Shown here piece by piece: positions 10,423 to 20,770 of a stretch of 64,000 nt of DNA. Source of the DNA: Candidatus Didemnitutus sp. (GTDB lineage Bacteria > Verrucomicrobiota > Verrucomicrobiia > Opitutales > Opitutaceae); assembly GCA_023701285.1 (NCBI GenBank), contig JAMPXH010000001.1, forward strand, positions 25,516 through 89,515, in the 5' to 3' direction. A program made the position numbers and the translations under genes. Under the pieces are notes generated by a model. The model saw only the letters and a program-made list of their open reading frames with translations, was not told where the DNA came from and did not search any database. Positions within the stretch are counted from its first letter, which is position 1. Every line of letters starts with the position of its first letter.

Positions 10423-10913
10423 ACGACACGCCTTCCCCGCGCCCCGGCTTCTGGCAGCGCCGTGTCGTCGGGCCCGTCGTCGCGCAGCTCACGCAAGGGG
10501 TGACGCCCGACCGTCTCGCACTGACGCTCGGCGCCGGCCTCGCGTGCGGGATGTTTCCGTTCCTCGGTTTCACGACGGGATTGTGCTTCGTCGTGGCGGC
10601 CGCGTGGCGGCTGAACCAGCCGCTCATCCACGTGGTCAACCAGCTCCTCTGGCCCGTGCAACTCGCCGGCATCCCGCTCTACGTCGCCTTCGGCCAGCAA
10701 CTCTACGGCGCGCCGCCGCTCCCGGTCGACCCGGCGGAGATCGCCCGTGTGTTTCGCGAGGCCCCGCGGGAATTCTGGACGCGCTTCGGTCTGATGGGGC
10801 TGCATGCGCTGACGGCGTGGCTGCTGACTGTGCCGGTGCTCGTGGGCGCGACTTATTGGGGAACGCGTCCAGTGTTGCGCCGGTTGGCGTCCAAATGGGT
10901 GCGCCGCCCGTAG
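10419..10913 (+). CDS. DUF2062 domain protein
   Basis: TPDRLALTLGAGLACGMFPFLGFTT...NQPLIHVVNQLLWPVQ; GTG start overlaps previous stop. Confidence 0.8.
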   Translation: MNDTPSPRPGFWQRRVVGPVVAQLTQGVTPDRLALTLGAGLACGMFPFLGFTTGLCFVVAAAWRLNQPLIHVVNQLLWPVQLAGIPLYVAFGQQLYGAPPLPVDPAEIARVFREAPREFWTRFGLMGLHALTAWLLTVPVLVGATYWGTRPVLRRLASKWVRRP

Positions 10914-10921
10914 TCTAGGGC

Positions 10922-11713
10922 GTGTCCGTCCTTTCCCTCGTCCTCGTCGCCCTGGCCGCGCTCTGCGGTCTGTTCGCGCTGCTCTACTTCGTCGCGCGGC
11001 GGTTGGACAACTACGGCATCGTGGATGTCGCGTGGGCCTACGCCTTCGCGCCGACGGCCGCCTTCTACGCTCTCGCCGGCCAAGGCTGGGCGCCGCGGCG
11101 CGCCTTGCTGGCCGCGCTGGCTGCGACGTGGAGCCTGCGCCTCGGCACGCATCTCCTGCGGCGGGTTGCCTCGCATCACCCCGTCGAGGATGGCCGCTAC
11201 GTGCAGTTGCGCCGGGACTGGGCCGGCGTCTTCGCCCCGAAGATGTTTGGCTTCTTTCAACTGCAGGCCGTCTCCGTCGTGCTGCTCGCGCTGCCTTTCG
11301 CGTTGCCCGTGAACGACGCCACGCCGGCCTTTTCCGGCTTCGAACTCGCCGGCGCCGCGCTCTGGCTCGCGGCCCTCGCCGGCGAATCGCTCGCGGATGC
11401 GCAGCTCGCCGCCTTCAAGCGCGATCCGGCCAACCGCGACCGCGTCTGCGCCGTCGGTCTCTGGCGCTACAGCCGGCACCCGAATTATTTCTTCGAGTGG
11501 CTCGTCTGGGTCGCCTTCGCGCTGTGCGCCCTCGCCGCGCCGTGGGGCTGGCTCGGCCTCGTGGCCCCGGCCTCGATTCTTTACCTGCTCCTTCGCGTGA
11601 CCGGTATCCCGCTCAACGAGGAGCAATCGCTCCGCTCCAAGGGCGACGCCTACCGCCGCTATCAACAGACCACGAGCGCCTTCGTGCCGTGGTTTCCCAA
11701 GAATCTGCCATGA
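10922..11713 (+). CDS. DUF1295 (steroid 5-alpha-reductase-like) membrane protein
   Basis: VDVAWAYAF, GLWRYSRHPNYFFEWLVW, multi-TM. Confidence 0.85.
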   Translation: MSVLSLVLVALAALCGLFALLYFVARRLDNYGIVDVAWAYAFAPTAAFYALAGQGWAPRRALLAALAATWSLRLGTHLLRRVASHHPVEDGRYVQLRRDWAGVFAPKMFGFFQLQAVSVVLLALPFALPVNDATPAFSGFELAGAALWLAALAGESLADAQLAAFKRDPANRDRVCAVGLWRYSRHPNYFFEWLVWVAFALCALAAPWGWLGLVAPASILYLLLRVTGIPLNEEQSLRSKGDAYRRYQQTTSAFVPWFPKNLP

Positions 11714-12756
11714 TCGACTCCCTCCTTTCCCGCGACCTGCTCCCCGATTGGCTGATCCGCGTCGGCATCCGCCGCCTGCTGCGGCAGCGCCTGCGCGAGA
11801 TCGCCCACCCGTCGCCCTCCGTGCAAGTCATGCGCTTCGCGCAGGAGCTGCGCAACCAGCCGATCGCGATCAACACCGGCGACTCGAAGGAGCAGCACTA
11901 CGAGGTGCCGACCACGTTCTACCAATTTTGCCTCGGGCCGCGCCTGAAATACTCCTCGGGTTACTACGAGCAAGGCACGGAGCCGCTCGCCGCGGCCGAG
12001 GAGCGGATGCTCGCGCTCACGGGCGAGCGCGCCCGGTTGAGCGACGGCCTCGCGATCCTCGAACTCGGCTGCGGCTGGGGCTCGCTGACGCTGTGGATGG
12101 CCGAACGCTACCCGCACGCCCGCATCACCGGCGTCTCGCACTCGCGCACCCAGCGCGCGCACATCCTCGCCGAGGCGGCGCGCCGCGGGCTGGACAACGT
12201 CGAGATCATCACCTGCGACATGAACGACTTCGACATCGACGCCGGTCGCTTCGACCGCGTCGTGTCGGTGGAGATGTTCGAGCACATGAAGAACTGGCCG
12301 CGCCTGATGGCGAACATCGCGCGCTGGCTGAAGCCCGGCGGGCTGTTCTTCGCCCACGTCTTCGTCCACGCACGTTTCGCCTACCACTTCGTGGCCCGCG
12401 ATGAGACGGATTGGATGAGCCGCTATTTCTTCACCGGCGGCATGATGCCGGCGCACGACCTGTTCCCGCAGTTCCAGGAGGACCTTTCCCTCGTCGAAGC
12501 GTGGAAGGTGAACGGCCGCCACTACGCCCAGACTGCCGAGCACTGGCTGCAAAACATGGATGCGCACCGCGCGGAGATCCTGCCGCTGTTCGCGCAGACC
12601 TACGGCGCCGACCAAGCCCTGAAATGGTGGTGCTACTGGCGCGTCTTCTACCTCGCCTGCGCCGAGCTGTGGAAATTCCGCGGCGGCGAGGAGTGGCACG
12701 TCAGCCACTACCTGTTCCGCAAACCGGCCTTCCGCTCGCCGGACGCGCTGCCCTGA
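11710..12756 (+). CDS. CFA-synthase-like SAM-dependent methyltransferase (second copy in operon)
   Basis: MIDSLLSRDLLPDWLIRVGIRRLL...SSGYYEQG, LELGCGWGSLTLWMAERYP; ATGA overlap with DUF1295 stop. Confidence 0.85.
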   Translation: MIDSLLSRDLLPDWLIRVGIRRLLRQRLREIAHPSPSVQVMRFAQELRNQPIAINTGDSKEQHYEVPTTFYQFCLGPRLKYSSGYYEQGTEPLAAAEERMLALTGERARLSDGLAILELGCGWGSLTLWMAERYPHARITGVSHSRTQRAHILAEAARRGLDNVEIITCDMNDFDIDAGRFDRVVSVEMFEHMKNWPRLMANIARWLKPGGLFFAHVFVHARFAYHFVARDETDWMSRYFFTGGMMPAHDLFPQFQEDLSLVEAWKVNGRHYAQTAEHWLQNMDAHRAEILPLFAQTYGADQALKWWCYWRVFYLACAELWKFRGGEEWHVSHYLFRKPAFRSPDALP

Positions 12757-12789
12757 GCCTGCGTCCGGCGCGGCGCCGGAATCGGCCGC

Positions 12790-13218
12790 TCAATAGTTCG
12801 GCCACAGCCCCGGCGTCACCAACTCAAGCGCGTTGCCCTCGGAATCGCGGAAATAGACGCTGCGCGAGCCGCGTTCCCATATGACTTCGCTCTCGATCGC
12901 CACGCCGGCCGCGCGCAGGCGCTCCACCCACGGGCCGTAGGCGTCGTGCGTGATCGCGAGGCCGAGGTGATGCGGCCCCCGGCCGTCGTGCGCCGGAATC
13001 ACTCCGCCGCCGGGGAGCGCAAGCGGCTCCAGCGTGGCGCCGCGCTGGAAGATCAGCAGCGCCTGCCGGCCGCCGGCGTTGAAGGCCTGGAAGCGCCGGC
13101 CGTCGCCGCCCATCGGCCGCAACCCCAGCACCTCGCGGTAGAACGCGACTGCCCGCGGCAGGTCGTCCGCGTAGAGGATGGTTTCGACGATGCCTTCGAT
13201 CACGGGGCCGGTGGACAT
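12790..13218 (-). CDS. VOC/glyoxalase family protein
   Basis: IVETILYADDLPRAVAFYREVLGLRPM...HHLGLAI...VYFRDSEGNALELVTPG. Confidence 0.9.
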   Translation of the reverse strand: MSTGPVIEGIVETILYADDLPRAVAFYREVLGLRPMGGDGRRFQAFNAGGRQALLIFQRGATLEPLALPGGGVIPAHDGRGPHHLGLAITHDAYGPWVERLRAAGVAIESEVIWERGSRSVYFRDSEGNALELVTPGLWPNY

Positions 13219-13295
13219 GCCCGCAGGTTCGCCCCGCCCCTGCACAATCGCAAGCCGACCCGCACCCGGCGACCGTCCCCGCACGTAACACCGGC

Positions 13296-14042
13296 ATGAA
13301 CCGTTTGCTCGCCGTTGTGCTTTTCCTCACCGCGACGATCCTCCACGCGGAGGACGGGCGGCTGGCACAGGCGCTGGACGCGGAGGCGAGGCTCGATTCG
13401 GCTCAAGCCCTGCGCCTTTTCCTCCAGCTGCACGCGGCGCGTCCGGACGACCCGTTCCTCCTGCAAAAGATCGCGCGGCAATACTCCGATCTTGTGGTGG
13501 ACCAGTCCGATGCCGCGGAAAAGCAGCGCCATGCCCGCCTCGCCCTCGACTATGCCGAACGCGCCGCCGCGCTCCGGCCCGACGACCCGGTGAACCTCCT
13601 CTCGGTGGCGATCAGCCGCGGCAAGCTCGCGCTCTACAGCGACACCCGCACGAAGGTGCAATACTCCCGCGACGTGAAGGACTACGCCGAACGCGCCCTC
13701 GCCCTCGCGCCCGATTACGCTTGGGCGCACCACGTCCTCGGGCGCTGGCACCACGAGGTCGCGGCGCTCGGGATGACCGCGCGCCTGGTCGTGCGGGTGT
13801 TCTACGGCGGCCTGCCGCCAGCCTCGAACGAGGCCGCGGTCTCGCATCTCGAACGCGCCGTCGCGCTCGAGCCGGACGAACTCGCGCATCACATCGAGCT
13901 CGGTTTCGCGCTCGCCGCCACCGGCCGCACCGCCGAGGCCCGCGCCGCCTGGGAACGCGGCCTCGCGCTGCCTTCGCGCGCGAAGCACGACGAGTCCGCC
14001 AAGCACCGGGCCCGCGTGGCGCTGCGAGACACCGCGCCTTGA
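13296..14042 (+). CDS. Secreted TPR protein, RMDN (regulator of microtubule dynamics)-like
   Basis: Signal peptide; repeats HARLALDYAERAAALRPDDP, SHLERAVALEPDE; GRWHHEVAALGM. Confidence 0.6.
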   Translation: MNRLLAVVLFLTATILHAEDGRLAQALDAEARLDSAQALRLFLQLHAARPDDPFLLQKIARQYSDLVVDQSDAAEKQRHARLALDYAERAAALRPDDPVNLLSVAISRGKLALYSDTRTKVQYSRDVKDYAERALALAPDYAWAHHVLGRWHHEVAALGMTARLVVRVFYGGLPPASNEAAVSHLERAVALEPDELAHHIELGFALAATGRTAEARAAWERGLALPSRAKHDESAKHRARVALRDTAP

Positions 14043-14070
14043 TCCACACCGCGCGGCGGCACCGCAGCGC

Positions 14071-14958
14071 TCACACCAGCACGAGCGCGATGGCCGCGAC
14101 CATCAGCGCCGCCCCGGAGAAACGATAACGGAGCACCCGCGGCGCGAGGTGTTGCTCCGTGTTGGCGAACCAGTGTCCGATCGCCCACACGAGCACGACG
14201 CTGAGCAAGCCGCGCACGCTGTAGACGATGTTCACCGCCGTCGCGTCGCCCCAGATGCCGAGCGTGAGCACGATCCCGGCGTTGTTCACCGCCATCAAAA
14301 GCGCCCCGGCGCCGATCCAGCGCCAAGCCGGCGCCGGCAACGCGCGCAACGGCGCGCTGAACAGCGGCACGAAGGCGAAGGAGTAAAGCCCCACCAGCAG
14401 GAACATCGGCGGGAAGTAGCTGCCCGTGCCCCACGTCGGCACCCATTTTTGCAGCAACACATCGCCCAACCCGTAGGACGCCGCGCTCGCTGTCGCCAGC
14501 AGCACGGTCCGGCCCACGTGGCCCCGCACGCCGGGCCGCTCGCCCGCGTGCAGCAACGCCACCGCCGCCGCGCTCAGGCCCGCCCCGATCCACCATTGCA
14601 ACGGCACATCGCCCACGCGCAGCAACGCGCTGAACAGCGCCACCAGCACGACCTTCGTGCCCATCACCGGTGTGGTCACCGAGATGTCCCCACGGCTGAT
14701 CGCGAGGAAGATGAACACCTGCCCGCCGAGGAACAGCAGCGCCGTCACCGCCGGCTGCCAGTAATCCGCCAGCGGACGCAGCTCACCGCCGTGCGTGAAC
14801 CACCACGGCACGAACACGAGGAACATCATCCAGTTCGCGACGAAACTCGTGCGCCACACCCCGACCCCGTAAACGCCCGCCCGCTTCACCGTCAGCGCGC
14901 CGACGACATAGAAAAACGCACACGCAACCGGGATGAGCAGATGGAGCGGGAAGGACAC
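14071..14958 (-). CDS. EamA/DMT-family permease
   Basis: Ten-TM-like pattern; ISRGDISVTTPVMGTKVVLVALFSALLRVGD. Confidence 0.75.
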   Translation of the reverse strand: MSFPLHLLIPVACAFFYVVGALTVKRAGVYGVGVWRTSFVANWMMFLVFVPWWFTHGGELRPLADYWQPAVTALLFLGGQVFIFLAISRGDISVTTPVMGTKVVLVALFSALLRVGDVPLQWWIGAGLSAAAVALLHAGERPGVRGHVGRTVLLATASAASYGLGDVLLQKWVPTWGTGSYFPPMFLLVGLYSFAFVPLFSAPLRALPAPAWRWIGAGALLMAVNNAGIVLTLGIWGDATAVNIVYSVRGLLSVVLVWAIGHWFANTEQHLAPRVLRYRFSGAALMVAAIALVLV

Positions 14959-15198
14959 GCGCCCTCAGCAAGCCGGACCGCCGGGGCCGGCTTCAAACCC
15001 AAAGTGACCGGCAGGCTCACGCCTCGCCGTTGCCGCCGCCGCGCAGGCCGGCTCGGCGCATCCGCCCCGCTCAGCCGGAATCATGCAGGAGGTGGGCGCG
15101 GTGTCCCTACCGACGCCTGTCGCCGCTGGGACCGCGGCGACCACCCAATGGTCAGGAGCTCATCAGTCGGGAATCGCGTCCAACTGCATGGGTCCGGC

Positions 15199-15741
15199 TC
15201 AGAGCAAGGGCTTCACCAACGCCTCGTAGGCCGCGTGGTCCATGCCGCCGACCTTGCGGTGCCGCACCTTGCCCTCGCGATCGATGAGGAAGGTCGTGGG
15301 GATCGCCTCGATGCCGCCAAAGGCTTCCACGAGCGCCTCGTCGCCCATCGCGAGCGCGTAATTGATGCCGCGCTTCGCCGCGAATTCCTTCACGTGCTCC
15401 GCCCCTTTGCGGTCGAGCGACACGCCCACGATCACGAGTCCCTGCGGGCCGTATTGCTTCTGCATCTCGATGTAGCCCGGGATCTCCGCGATGCACGGGC
15501 CGCACCACGTCGCCCAGAAATCGACGACCACAACCTTGCCCTTGAGCGCCGCGGCGGAAACCTCGGCGCCGTCGAGCGTGGTGAGCCGGAAATCGGGCAC
15601 CGGTCCGAGCGTCGGGAGCGTGGAGGGCGCCGCGGCGACGGACGCGGCCGTGGGCGCGCCGGCATCGGCGGAAGGCTTGCCGCAACCAGCCAGCAACAGG
15701 ACCGAAGCGGAGAGGACGAGTGAAACGAGGCGGGAGCGCAT
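15199..15741 (-). CDS. TlpA-like thioredoxin-fold lipoprotein
   Basis: Lipobox LLLAGC; VVDFWATWCGPCIAEIP. Confidence 0.9.
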   Translation of the reverse strand: MRSRLVSLVLSASVLLLAGCGKPSADAGAPTAASVAAAPSTLPTLGPVPDFRLTTLDGAEVSAAALKGKVVVVDFWATWCGPCIAEIPGYIEMQKQYGPQGLVIVGVSLDRKGAEHVKEFAAKRGINYALAMGDEALVEAFGGIEAIPTTFLIDREGKVRHRKVGGMDHAAYEALVKPLL

Positions 15742-15883
15742 GCGGACTAGAGGAGCCAGAACGCCGACTTGTTCCAGAGAATTTCCGGCGCGCCCGGATC
15801 TTCCGCGCGCGGAAGAAGCAATCGGCCCCGCGCGCCGGACGCGCCACGTCGCCTCGGCTCCGGCGCGGGCGCGGAAACGAAAA

Positions 15884-15911
15884 AGCGCGCCGGCCAGCGA
15901 CGCGCTCGGGT
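15884..15911 (-). terminator. Rho-independent terminator of the LysR gene
   Basis: AGCGCG...CGCGCT dyad followed on minus strand by TTTTTCG. Confidence 0.5.
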
Positions 15912-15947
15912 GTTGCGGCGTGGGCGACGCCGCGTGACTGCCGGGGG

Positions 15948-16865
15948 TCAGCCCTGCGGGCCAGTGCCACCGGCGGTGGTCATCGCGCCTTCCTGGTTCA
16001 GCGTCTCGATGAACTTCTTCATCGCGGGCGTGAGCACGCGGCCCTTGCGATGCAGGATCGCGAGCGGGCGGGTGAACTCCTTGCCCTTGAACGGCACGGC
16101 GGCGAGCGTGCCCTGCTTCACTTCCTGCACGACGGTGGCGTGCGGGACGATGGCGATGCCGTGGTCGATCTCGACCGCGCGCTTCACCGTCTCGATGTTG
16201 TCGAACTCCATCACCGGTGTGATCTCGAGCCGGTTGTCGCGGAAAATCTGGTCGACGGCCTTGCGCGTCGGGATGTCGGGATCGAAGCCGATGAACTTGT
16301 GGCCCGAGAGCGTCTTCAGGTCGACGTCGGTCGACTTGGCCAGCGGGTGGTTCGGGTGCGTGATGAGCACGAGCCGGTCGTTGCGGAAGGGGATGGTCTC
16401 GATCTGGCGCAGCTTCTGCGGGAAGGCGACGAGGCCGAAGTCGACGGAGTTGTGCAGGATGTCCTCGTAGACGAGGTTCGAGCGGCGGTATTCGATGCGG
16501 ACGTTGACCGAGGGGTAGTCGTGCAGGAATTTCTTGATGTAGGGCGGCAGCTCGTGGAGGCCGATCGAGTAGATGGTCGAGATGCGGATGGTGCCGCTGA
16601 TGACCTTCTTCATCTCCTGCAGCTCGCTCAGGAGCTTCTCGTAAACATGCAGGATCTCCTTCGCCGCGTCATAGATGCGCTGACCCTCGCGCGTCAGGTT
16701 GAACTGCTTCTGCGATCGGTCGATCATGAGCGTCTTGAAATTACGCTCCATCGATCGCGCCTGCTGGCTGACCGCGGACTGGGTGATGCCGTTCAGCTTC
16801 GCGGCTTTGGAAAAGCTCTTCGTTTCAACGAGGTCGGCGAAGATCTTGAAGTTTTCGATTTGCAT
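15948..16865 (-). CDS. LysR family transcriptional regulator
   Basis: MQIENFKIFADLVETKSFSKAAKLNGITQSAVSQQ HTH plus substrate-binding domain. Confidence 0.95.
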   Translation of the reverse strand: MQIENFKIFADLVETKSFSKAAKLNGITQSAVSQQARSMERNFKTLMIDRSQKQFNLTREGQRIYDAAKEILHVYEKLLSELQEMKKVISGTIRISTIYSIGLHELPPYIKKFLHDYPSVNVRIEYRRSNLVYEDILHNSVDFGLVAFPQKLRQIETIPFRNDRLVLITHPNHPLAKSTDVDLKTLSGHKFIGFDPDIPTRKAVDQIFRDNRLEITPVMEFDNIETVKRAVEIDHGIAIVPHATVVQEVKQGTLAAVPFKGKEFTRPLAILHRKGRVLTPAMKKFIETLNQEGAMTTAGGTGPQG

Positions 16866-16934
16866 AGCGGCTCTTTCGCACAACGCCTATAACAACCCCT
16901 AATCCGCAATCCAACCTAAAAGGGGCTCTCATAA

Positions 16935-17642
16935 ATGTTTATCGATTTCGAGACCTTCCGGACCCGCGCCGATAAGCTGCGGGCGCTGATGGACGAGGCG
17001 TGTGTCGCCGTGGGGCGGCACCCGACGGAAGTGCAGCTAATGCCCGTCACCAAGAACCATCCGGTCGCCGCCGCCGATTACGTCGTGCGTTACGGCCTGC
17101 CGGTCGTCGGCGAGAACCGCGTGCAGGAAGCCGTGGAGAAGCGCGCCGCGAGCACCGGCCCGTTGCGCTGGGAACTCATCGGGCACCTCCAATCCAACAA
17201 GGCCCGGCTCGCCGTCCAACACTTCGACCGCGTGCAAAGCGTCGACAGCGAGAAGCTGCTCAACCACCTCGACCGCGCCGCCGGCGAACTCGGCCGGACG
17301 CTGCCCATCCTGCTGCAGATCAATGCCGGCAACGACCCCGCCAAGTTCGGCGCCGAGCCCGCCGACGCCCCGCGCCTCCTCGACGCCGCGCTGGCGAAAC
17401 CCCATCTCCGCGTCGACGGCTTGATGACCATCGCACCGCTCGGCGCCACGCCCGCCGAGACCGCCGGGCACGCCCGCCGCACCTTCGCCAACCTCCGCCA
17501 CATCCGCGACGATCTCGCCGCCCGCACCGGCGCGCCGCTGCGCGAACTCTCGATGGGCATGACCGGCGACTTCGCCCTCGCCATCCAAGCCGGCAGCACC
17601 CTCGTGCGCGTCGGCACCGCGCTGTTCGGCCCGCGCACCTGA
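16935..17642 (+). CDS. YggS/PLPBP family pyridoxal-phosphate protein
   Basis: LMPVTKNHP, GENRVQEA, WELIGHLQSNK, LSMGMTGDFALAIQAGSTLVRVGTALFG. Confidence 0.92.
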   Translation: MFIDFETFRTRADKLRALMDEACVAVGRHPTEVQLMPVTKNHPVAAADYVVRYGLPVVGENRVQEAVEKRAASTGPLRWELIGHLQSNKARLAVQHFDRVQSVDSEKLLNHLDRAAGELGRTLPILLQINAGNDPAKFGAEPADAPRLLDAALAKPHLRVDGLMTIAPLGATPAETAGHARRTFANLRHIRDDLAARTGAPLRELSMGMTGDFALAIQAGSTLVRVGTALFGPRT

Positions 17643-17786
17643 GCCGGCCCGCATCGCTCCGCGCGATCCCGCGCGCAGACCGGCAGGGCCGGTCGGCCCC
17701 GGCAGTAGCGCGCACACCGGCCTGCAAAACGCCCGACCGAGCCGTTCCGCGTTGCCAGTCAGAGCGAAACGACTTCGCTTCGGCCT

Positions 17787-18656
17787 GTGGAACCGCGACC
17801 ACTCACGCCTGCCGCCAAGGAAGCGCTCACCGCGTTGCTCGACGACGAGTCCGGGACGGTGCGCCAGTCGCTCCTCGCCCACTTCGCGCAGCTCGGCGAC
17901 GAGGGCCGGAGCTTCCTGCAGGAAACCGCCCGCGGCCCGAACCGCGTCGCCGCGCTCGCCGCCACGTGGTTCCTCCGCGAGCTCAAGTTCAGCGATCCCG
18001 TGGCCGAGTTCCGCGGTTTCATCCAGTCGCTCAACTACGAACTCGAGACCGGTGCGCTCCTGCTCGCCCGCACGGTCAACCCCGCGCTCGATGTCGCCGC
18101 CGTCTGCGCGCAGCTCGACGCCTTCGCGGCCCGCGCCCGCAAGCTCATGCCCAAGGCCGCCACGATGCGCGCCCAAGCCCGCGTGATCAACCGCGTGCTC
18201 TTCGAGGAGTTCGGCCTGCGCGGCAACCACGAGAACTACACCGACCCGCGCAACAGCTTCGTCGACCAGGTGCTCGAACGCCGCGTCGGCATCCCCATCT
18301 CGCTGTCCATCGTCTACCTCCTCGTCGCCCAACGCGTGGGCCTCGAGCTGGAACCCGTCGGCGTCCCCGGCCACTTCCTCGTCGGCGGCTACGAGCCCGA
18401 GGGCCCGTTCTTCATCGACCCCTTCAACTCCGGCCTGCTGCTCGCGCCCGACGACGTGTTCGCCCGCATTCGCTCGCTGCACCACACGCCGCAACTCGCC
18501 GACCTCGCGCCCACGCCCGTCCGCGAGGTGCTCTGCCGCGCCTGCCGCAATCTCGTCAACCACTACGCCGCCGCGGACGACGCCGCGCACGCGAAACTCT
18601 TCGCGGATTTCGTGGCCGAGTTCGAAGCCACCTACGAACGCCACGCCAGCCCCTGA
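17787..18656 (+). CDS. SirB1/transglutaminase-like family protein
   Basis: NRVLFEEFGLRGNHENYTDPRNSFVDQVLERRVGIPISLSIVYLLVAQRVGL...PGHFLVG; GTG start. Confidence 0.85.
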   Translation: MEPRPLTPAAKEALTALLDDESGTVRQSLLAHFAQLGDEGRSFLQETARGPNRVAALAATWFLRELKFSDPVAEFRGFIQSLNYELETGALLLARTVNPALDVAAVCAQLDAFAARARKLMPKAATMRAQARVINRVLFEEFGLRGNHENYTDPRNSFVDQVLERRVGIPISLSIVYLLVAQRVGLELEPVGVPGHFLVGGYEPEGPFFIDPFNSGLLLAPDDVFARIRSLHHTPQLADLAPTPVREVLCRACRNLVNHYAAADDAAHAKLFADFVAEFEATYERHASP

Positions 18657-18737
18657 AGCGGAACCGGACGCGGCGGGTCTTAAACCGCGCTTACCCTTGC
18701 CCGCCGCCCGCCTTCCGGCTGACTCTCGCCCGTCCGC

Positions 18738-19649
18738 ATGCAAGCGCCCCATCACCCCGTCCATACCTTCGCGGAGCTGGCTGACTGGCCGATCGACCCG
18801 CCCAGCCTGGCCGTGATCGGGCAACCGGTGGCGCACTCGCTCAGCCCGGTCATCCACCACGCCGCGCTGGCCGCGCTCGCAGTCAATGAGCCGCGCTACG
18901 CCGCGTGGCGCTACCACAAGTTCGAGCTCGCGCCGGACGAACTCGCGGCGGCGCTGCCGCTCTTCCATGCCCGCGGCTTCGCCGGCCTCAACGTCACCGT
19001 GCCGCACAAGGAAGCCATCCTCGACCACGTCGAGAGTGCCGATCCCTTCGCCCGCGCCGCCGGCGCGGCCAACACCCTCGTGCGCACACCCACCGGCTGG
19101 CGCGCCTTCAACACCGATTGCACCGGCCTCGTCGATGCGTTGCGCGCCGACCTCGGCGTCGCCCTCGCCGGCGCACACGTCATCCTCCTCGGCGCCGGCG
19201 GCGCAGCGCGCGCCACCGCCGTGCAGTGCCTGCGCGACAAGGTCGCCTCCCTCGCGATCGGCAATCGCGGCGAGGAGCGCCTGCACGCCTTGCTCGATCA
19301 TCTCCAACCGCTCGCCGGCGGAGTCCCGGTGCGCGGGTTTTCCCTCGCGCAACCGCCCGCCGACCTGCCAGCCGACGCCCTGCTCATCAACTCCACCAGC
19401 GCCGGGTTGAAGGACGCCACCACTTCCCCGCTCGACCTGACCAAGCTGCCGCGCCCCGCCCAAGTTTACGACATGATCTACAACCCGCCGCAGACCGCGC
19501 TCCTGCGCCAGGCGGCGGAGCTCGGCATCCCGCACGCCAATGGCCTCTCGATGCTCGTGCACCAAGGCGCCCACGCCCTCGCCAAGTGGACGAGCGCCAC
19601 CGTGCCGACCGACGTGATGGACCGCGCCCTGCGCGAAGCGTTGCGGTAA
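18738..19649 (+). CDS. aroE: Shikimate dehydrogenase
   Basis: VIGQPVAHSLSPVIHHAAL, LNVTVPHKEAI, GAANTLV, NTDCTGLVDAL, LLGAGGAARA, NGLSMLVHQGA. Confidence 0.95.
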   Translation: MQAPHHPVHTFAELADWPIDPPSLAVIGQPVAHSLSPVIHHAALAALAVNEPRYAAWRYHKFELAPDELAAALPLFHARGFAGLNVTVPHKEAILDHVESADPFARAAGAANTLVRTPTGWRAFNTDCTGLVDALRADLGVALAGAHVILLGAGGAARATAVQCLRDKVASLAIGNRGEERLHALLDHLQPLAGGVPVRGFSLAQPPADLPADALLINSTSAGLKDATTSPLDLTKLPRPAQVYDMIYNPPQTALLRQAAELGIPHANGLSMLVHQGAHALAKWTSATVPTDVMDRALREALR

Positions 19650-19849
19650 GACGCGAACCCGCGCGGCCCGCGCCCGCGAAGGCGCAGCTGAACGCGATGC
19701 GACGCCGCGGCGAGGTGACGCCCGGCGGGGGGGTGCTTTCTTCTTTCTCGTGGCGGTCGGGACGACCGCCGCTACCGCCGCGGGCTCCGGCCCGCGCGCC
19801 AACGAACTCTCGACCGCGTCCGAAATTCCCGCACGCTCTCGGTTCGCCA

Positions 19850-20761
19850 ATGGCCACGTTCCACGAAATCAACCTGCTCGCGCCGTGGTTCTTCCCGGCC
19901 TGCGCATTTCTCTTCGGCGCGTGCATCGGGAGTTTTCTGAACGTCTGCATCTACCGCATCCCGAAAGGCGAGTCGATCGTGTCGCCGGGGTCGCATTGCG
20001 CGTGCGGCCAGCCGGTCAAATGGCACGACAACATCCCGATCGTGAGCTGGCTCCTGCTGCGCGGCCGGGCGCGATGCTGCGGGCGGCCTTTCAGTTTCCG
20101 TTATCCGTTCGTCGAGTTGCTCACGGCCGGGCTCTTTATCCTCTGCTGGCTGGAATTTCCGCCCGCGAAGGCGGTGGCGGGCATGGTTCTCGTGGCCATC
20201 GTCCTTTGCGCGACCTTCATCGACCTCGACCACATGATCATCCCCGATGTGTTCACGATCGGCGGCGTGGTGGCGGGCGTGGCGCTGTCACTCGCGTTGC
20301 CGGCGCTGCACGGGCAGGCGCACGAGTTCTATTTCGTCGCCAGCATGCGGGCGGGGCTGGATGCCGTGCTCGGGGTGTTCGTCGGGTCGGGCTTGGTGCT
20401 GTGGATCGCGCTCCTGGCCGAGGCCGTGCTGAAGAAGGAGGCGATGGGCTTCGGCGACGTGAAATTCCTCGGCGCGCTCGGCGCGTTCGTGGGCTGGCAG
20501 GGCGCGGTATTCGCGATGTTCGGCGGCGCGATCATCGGCTGCCTGTGGTTCGTGGTCGCGGCGCTGTGGCAGAAGGCCTCGGGACACGCCGCACCCGTCG
20601 GGCCGCGCATCGAGACGCCGGAAGGCGAACCGACCGAGAAGATCGGTCTCGGTGTGCACGTGAGTTTCGGGCCGATGCTCGGCCTCGGGGCGTTGCTCTA
20701 CTTCCTCGGCGTGCAACGCTGGGTCGACGCCTACTTCGAGGGCGTGCGCTTCCTGTTCTGA
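19850..20761 (+). CDS. Prepilin peptidase (A24 family)
   Basis: FLFGACIGSFLNVCIYRIPKGESIV, HCACGQ...RARCC, IDLDHMIIPD, MGFGDVKFLGALG. Confidence 0.92.
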   Translation: MATFHEINLLAPWFFPACAFLFGACIGSFLNVCIYRIPKGESIVSPGSHCACGQPVKWHDNIPIVSWLLLRGRARCCGRPFSFRYPFVELLTAGLFILCWLEFPPAKAVAGMVLVAIVLCATFIDLDHMIIPDVFTIGGVVAGVALSLALPALHGQAHEFYFVASMRAGLDAVLGVFVGSGLVLWIALLAEAVLKKEAMGFGDVKFLGALGAFVGWQGAVFAMFGGAIIGCLWFVVAALWQKASGHAAPVGPRIETPEGEPTEKIGLGVHVSFGPMLGLGALLYFLGVQRWVDAYFEGVRFLF

Positions 20762-20770
20762 TCGACGGTT

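Noticed and set aside
17037-19850. 937-aa minus-strand ORF
   Set aside because: Shadow ORF antisense to yggS, SirB1-like and aroE genes; low-complexity Arg/Gly/Glu-rich translation typical of high-GC antisense frames
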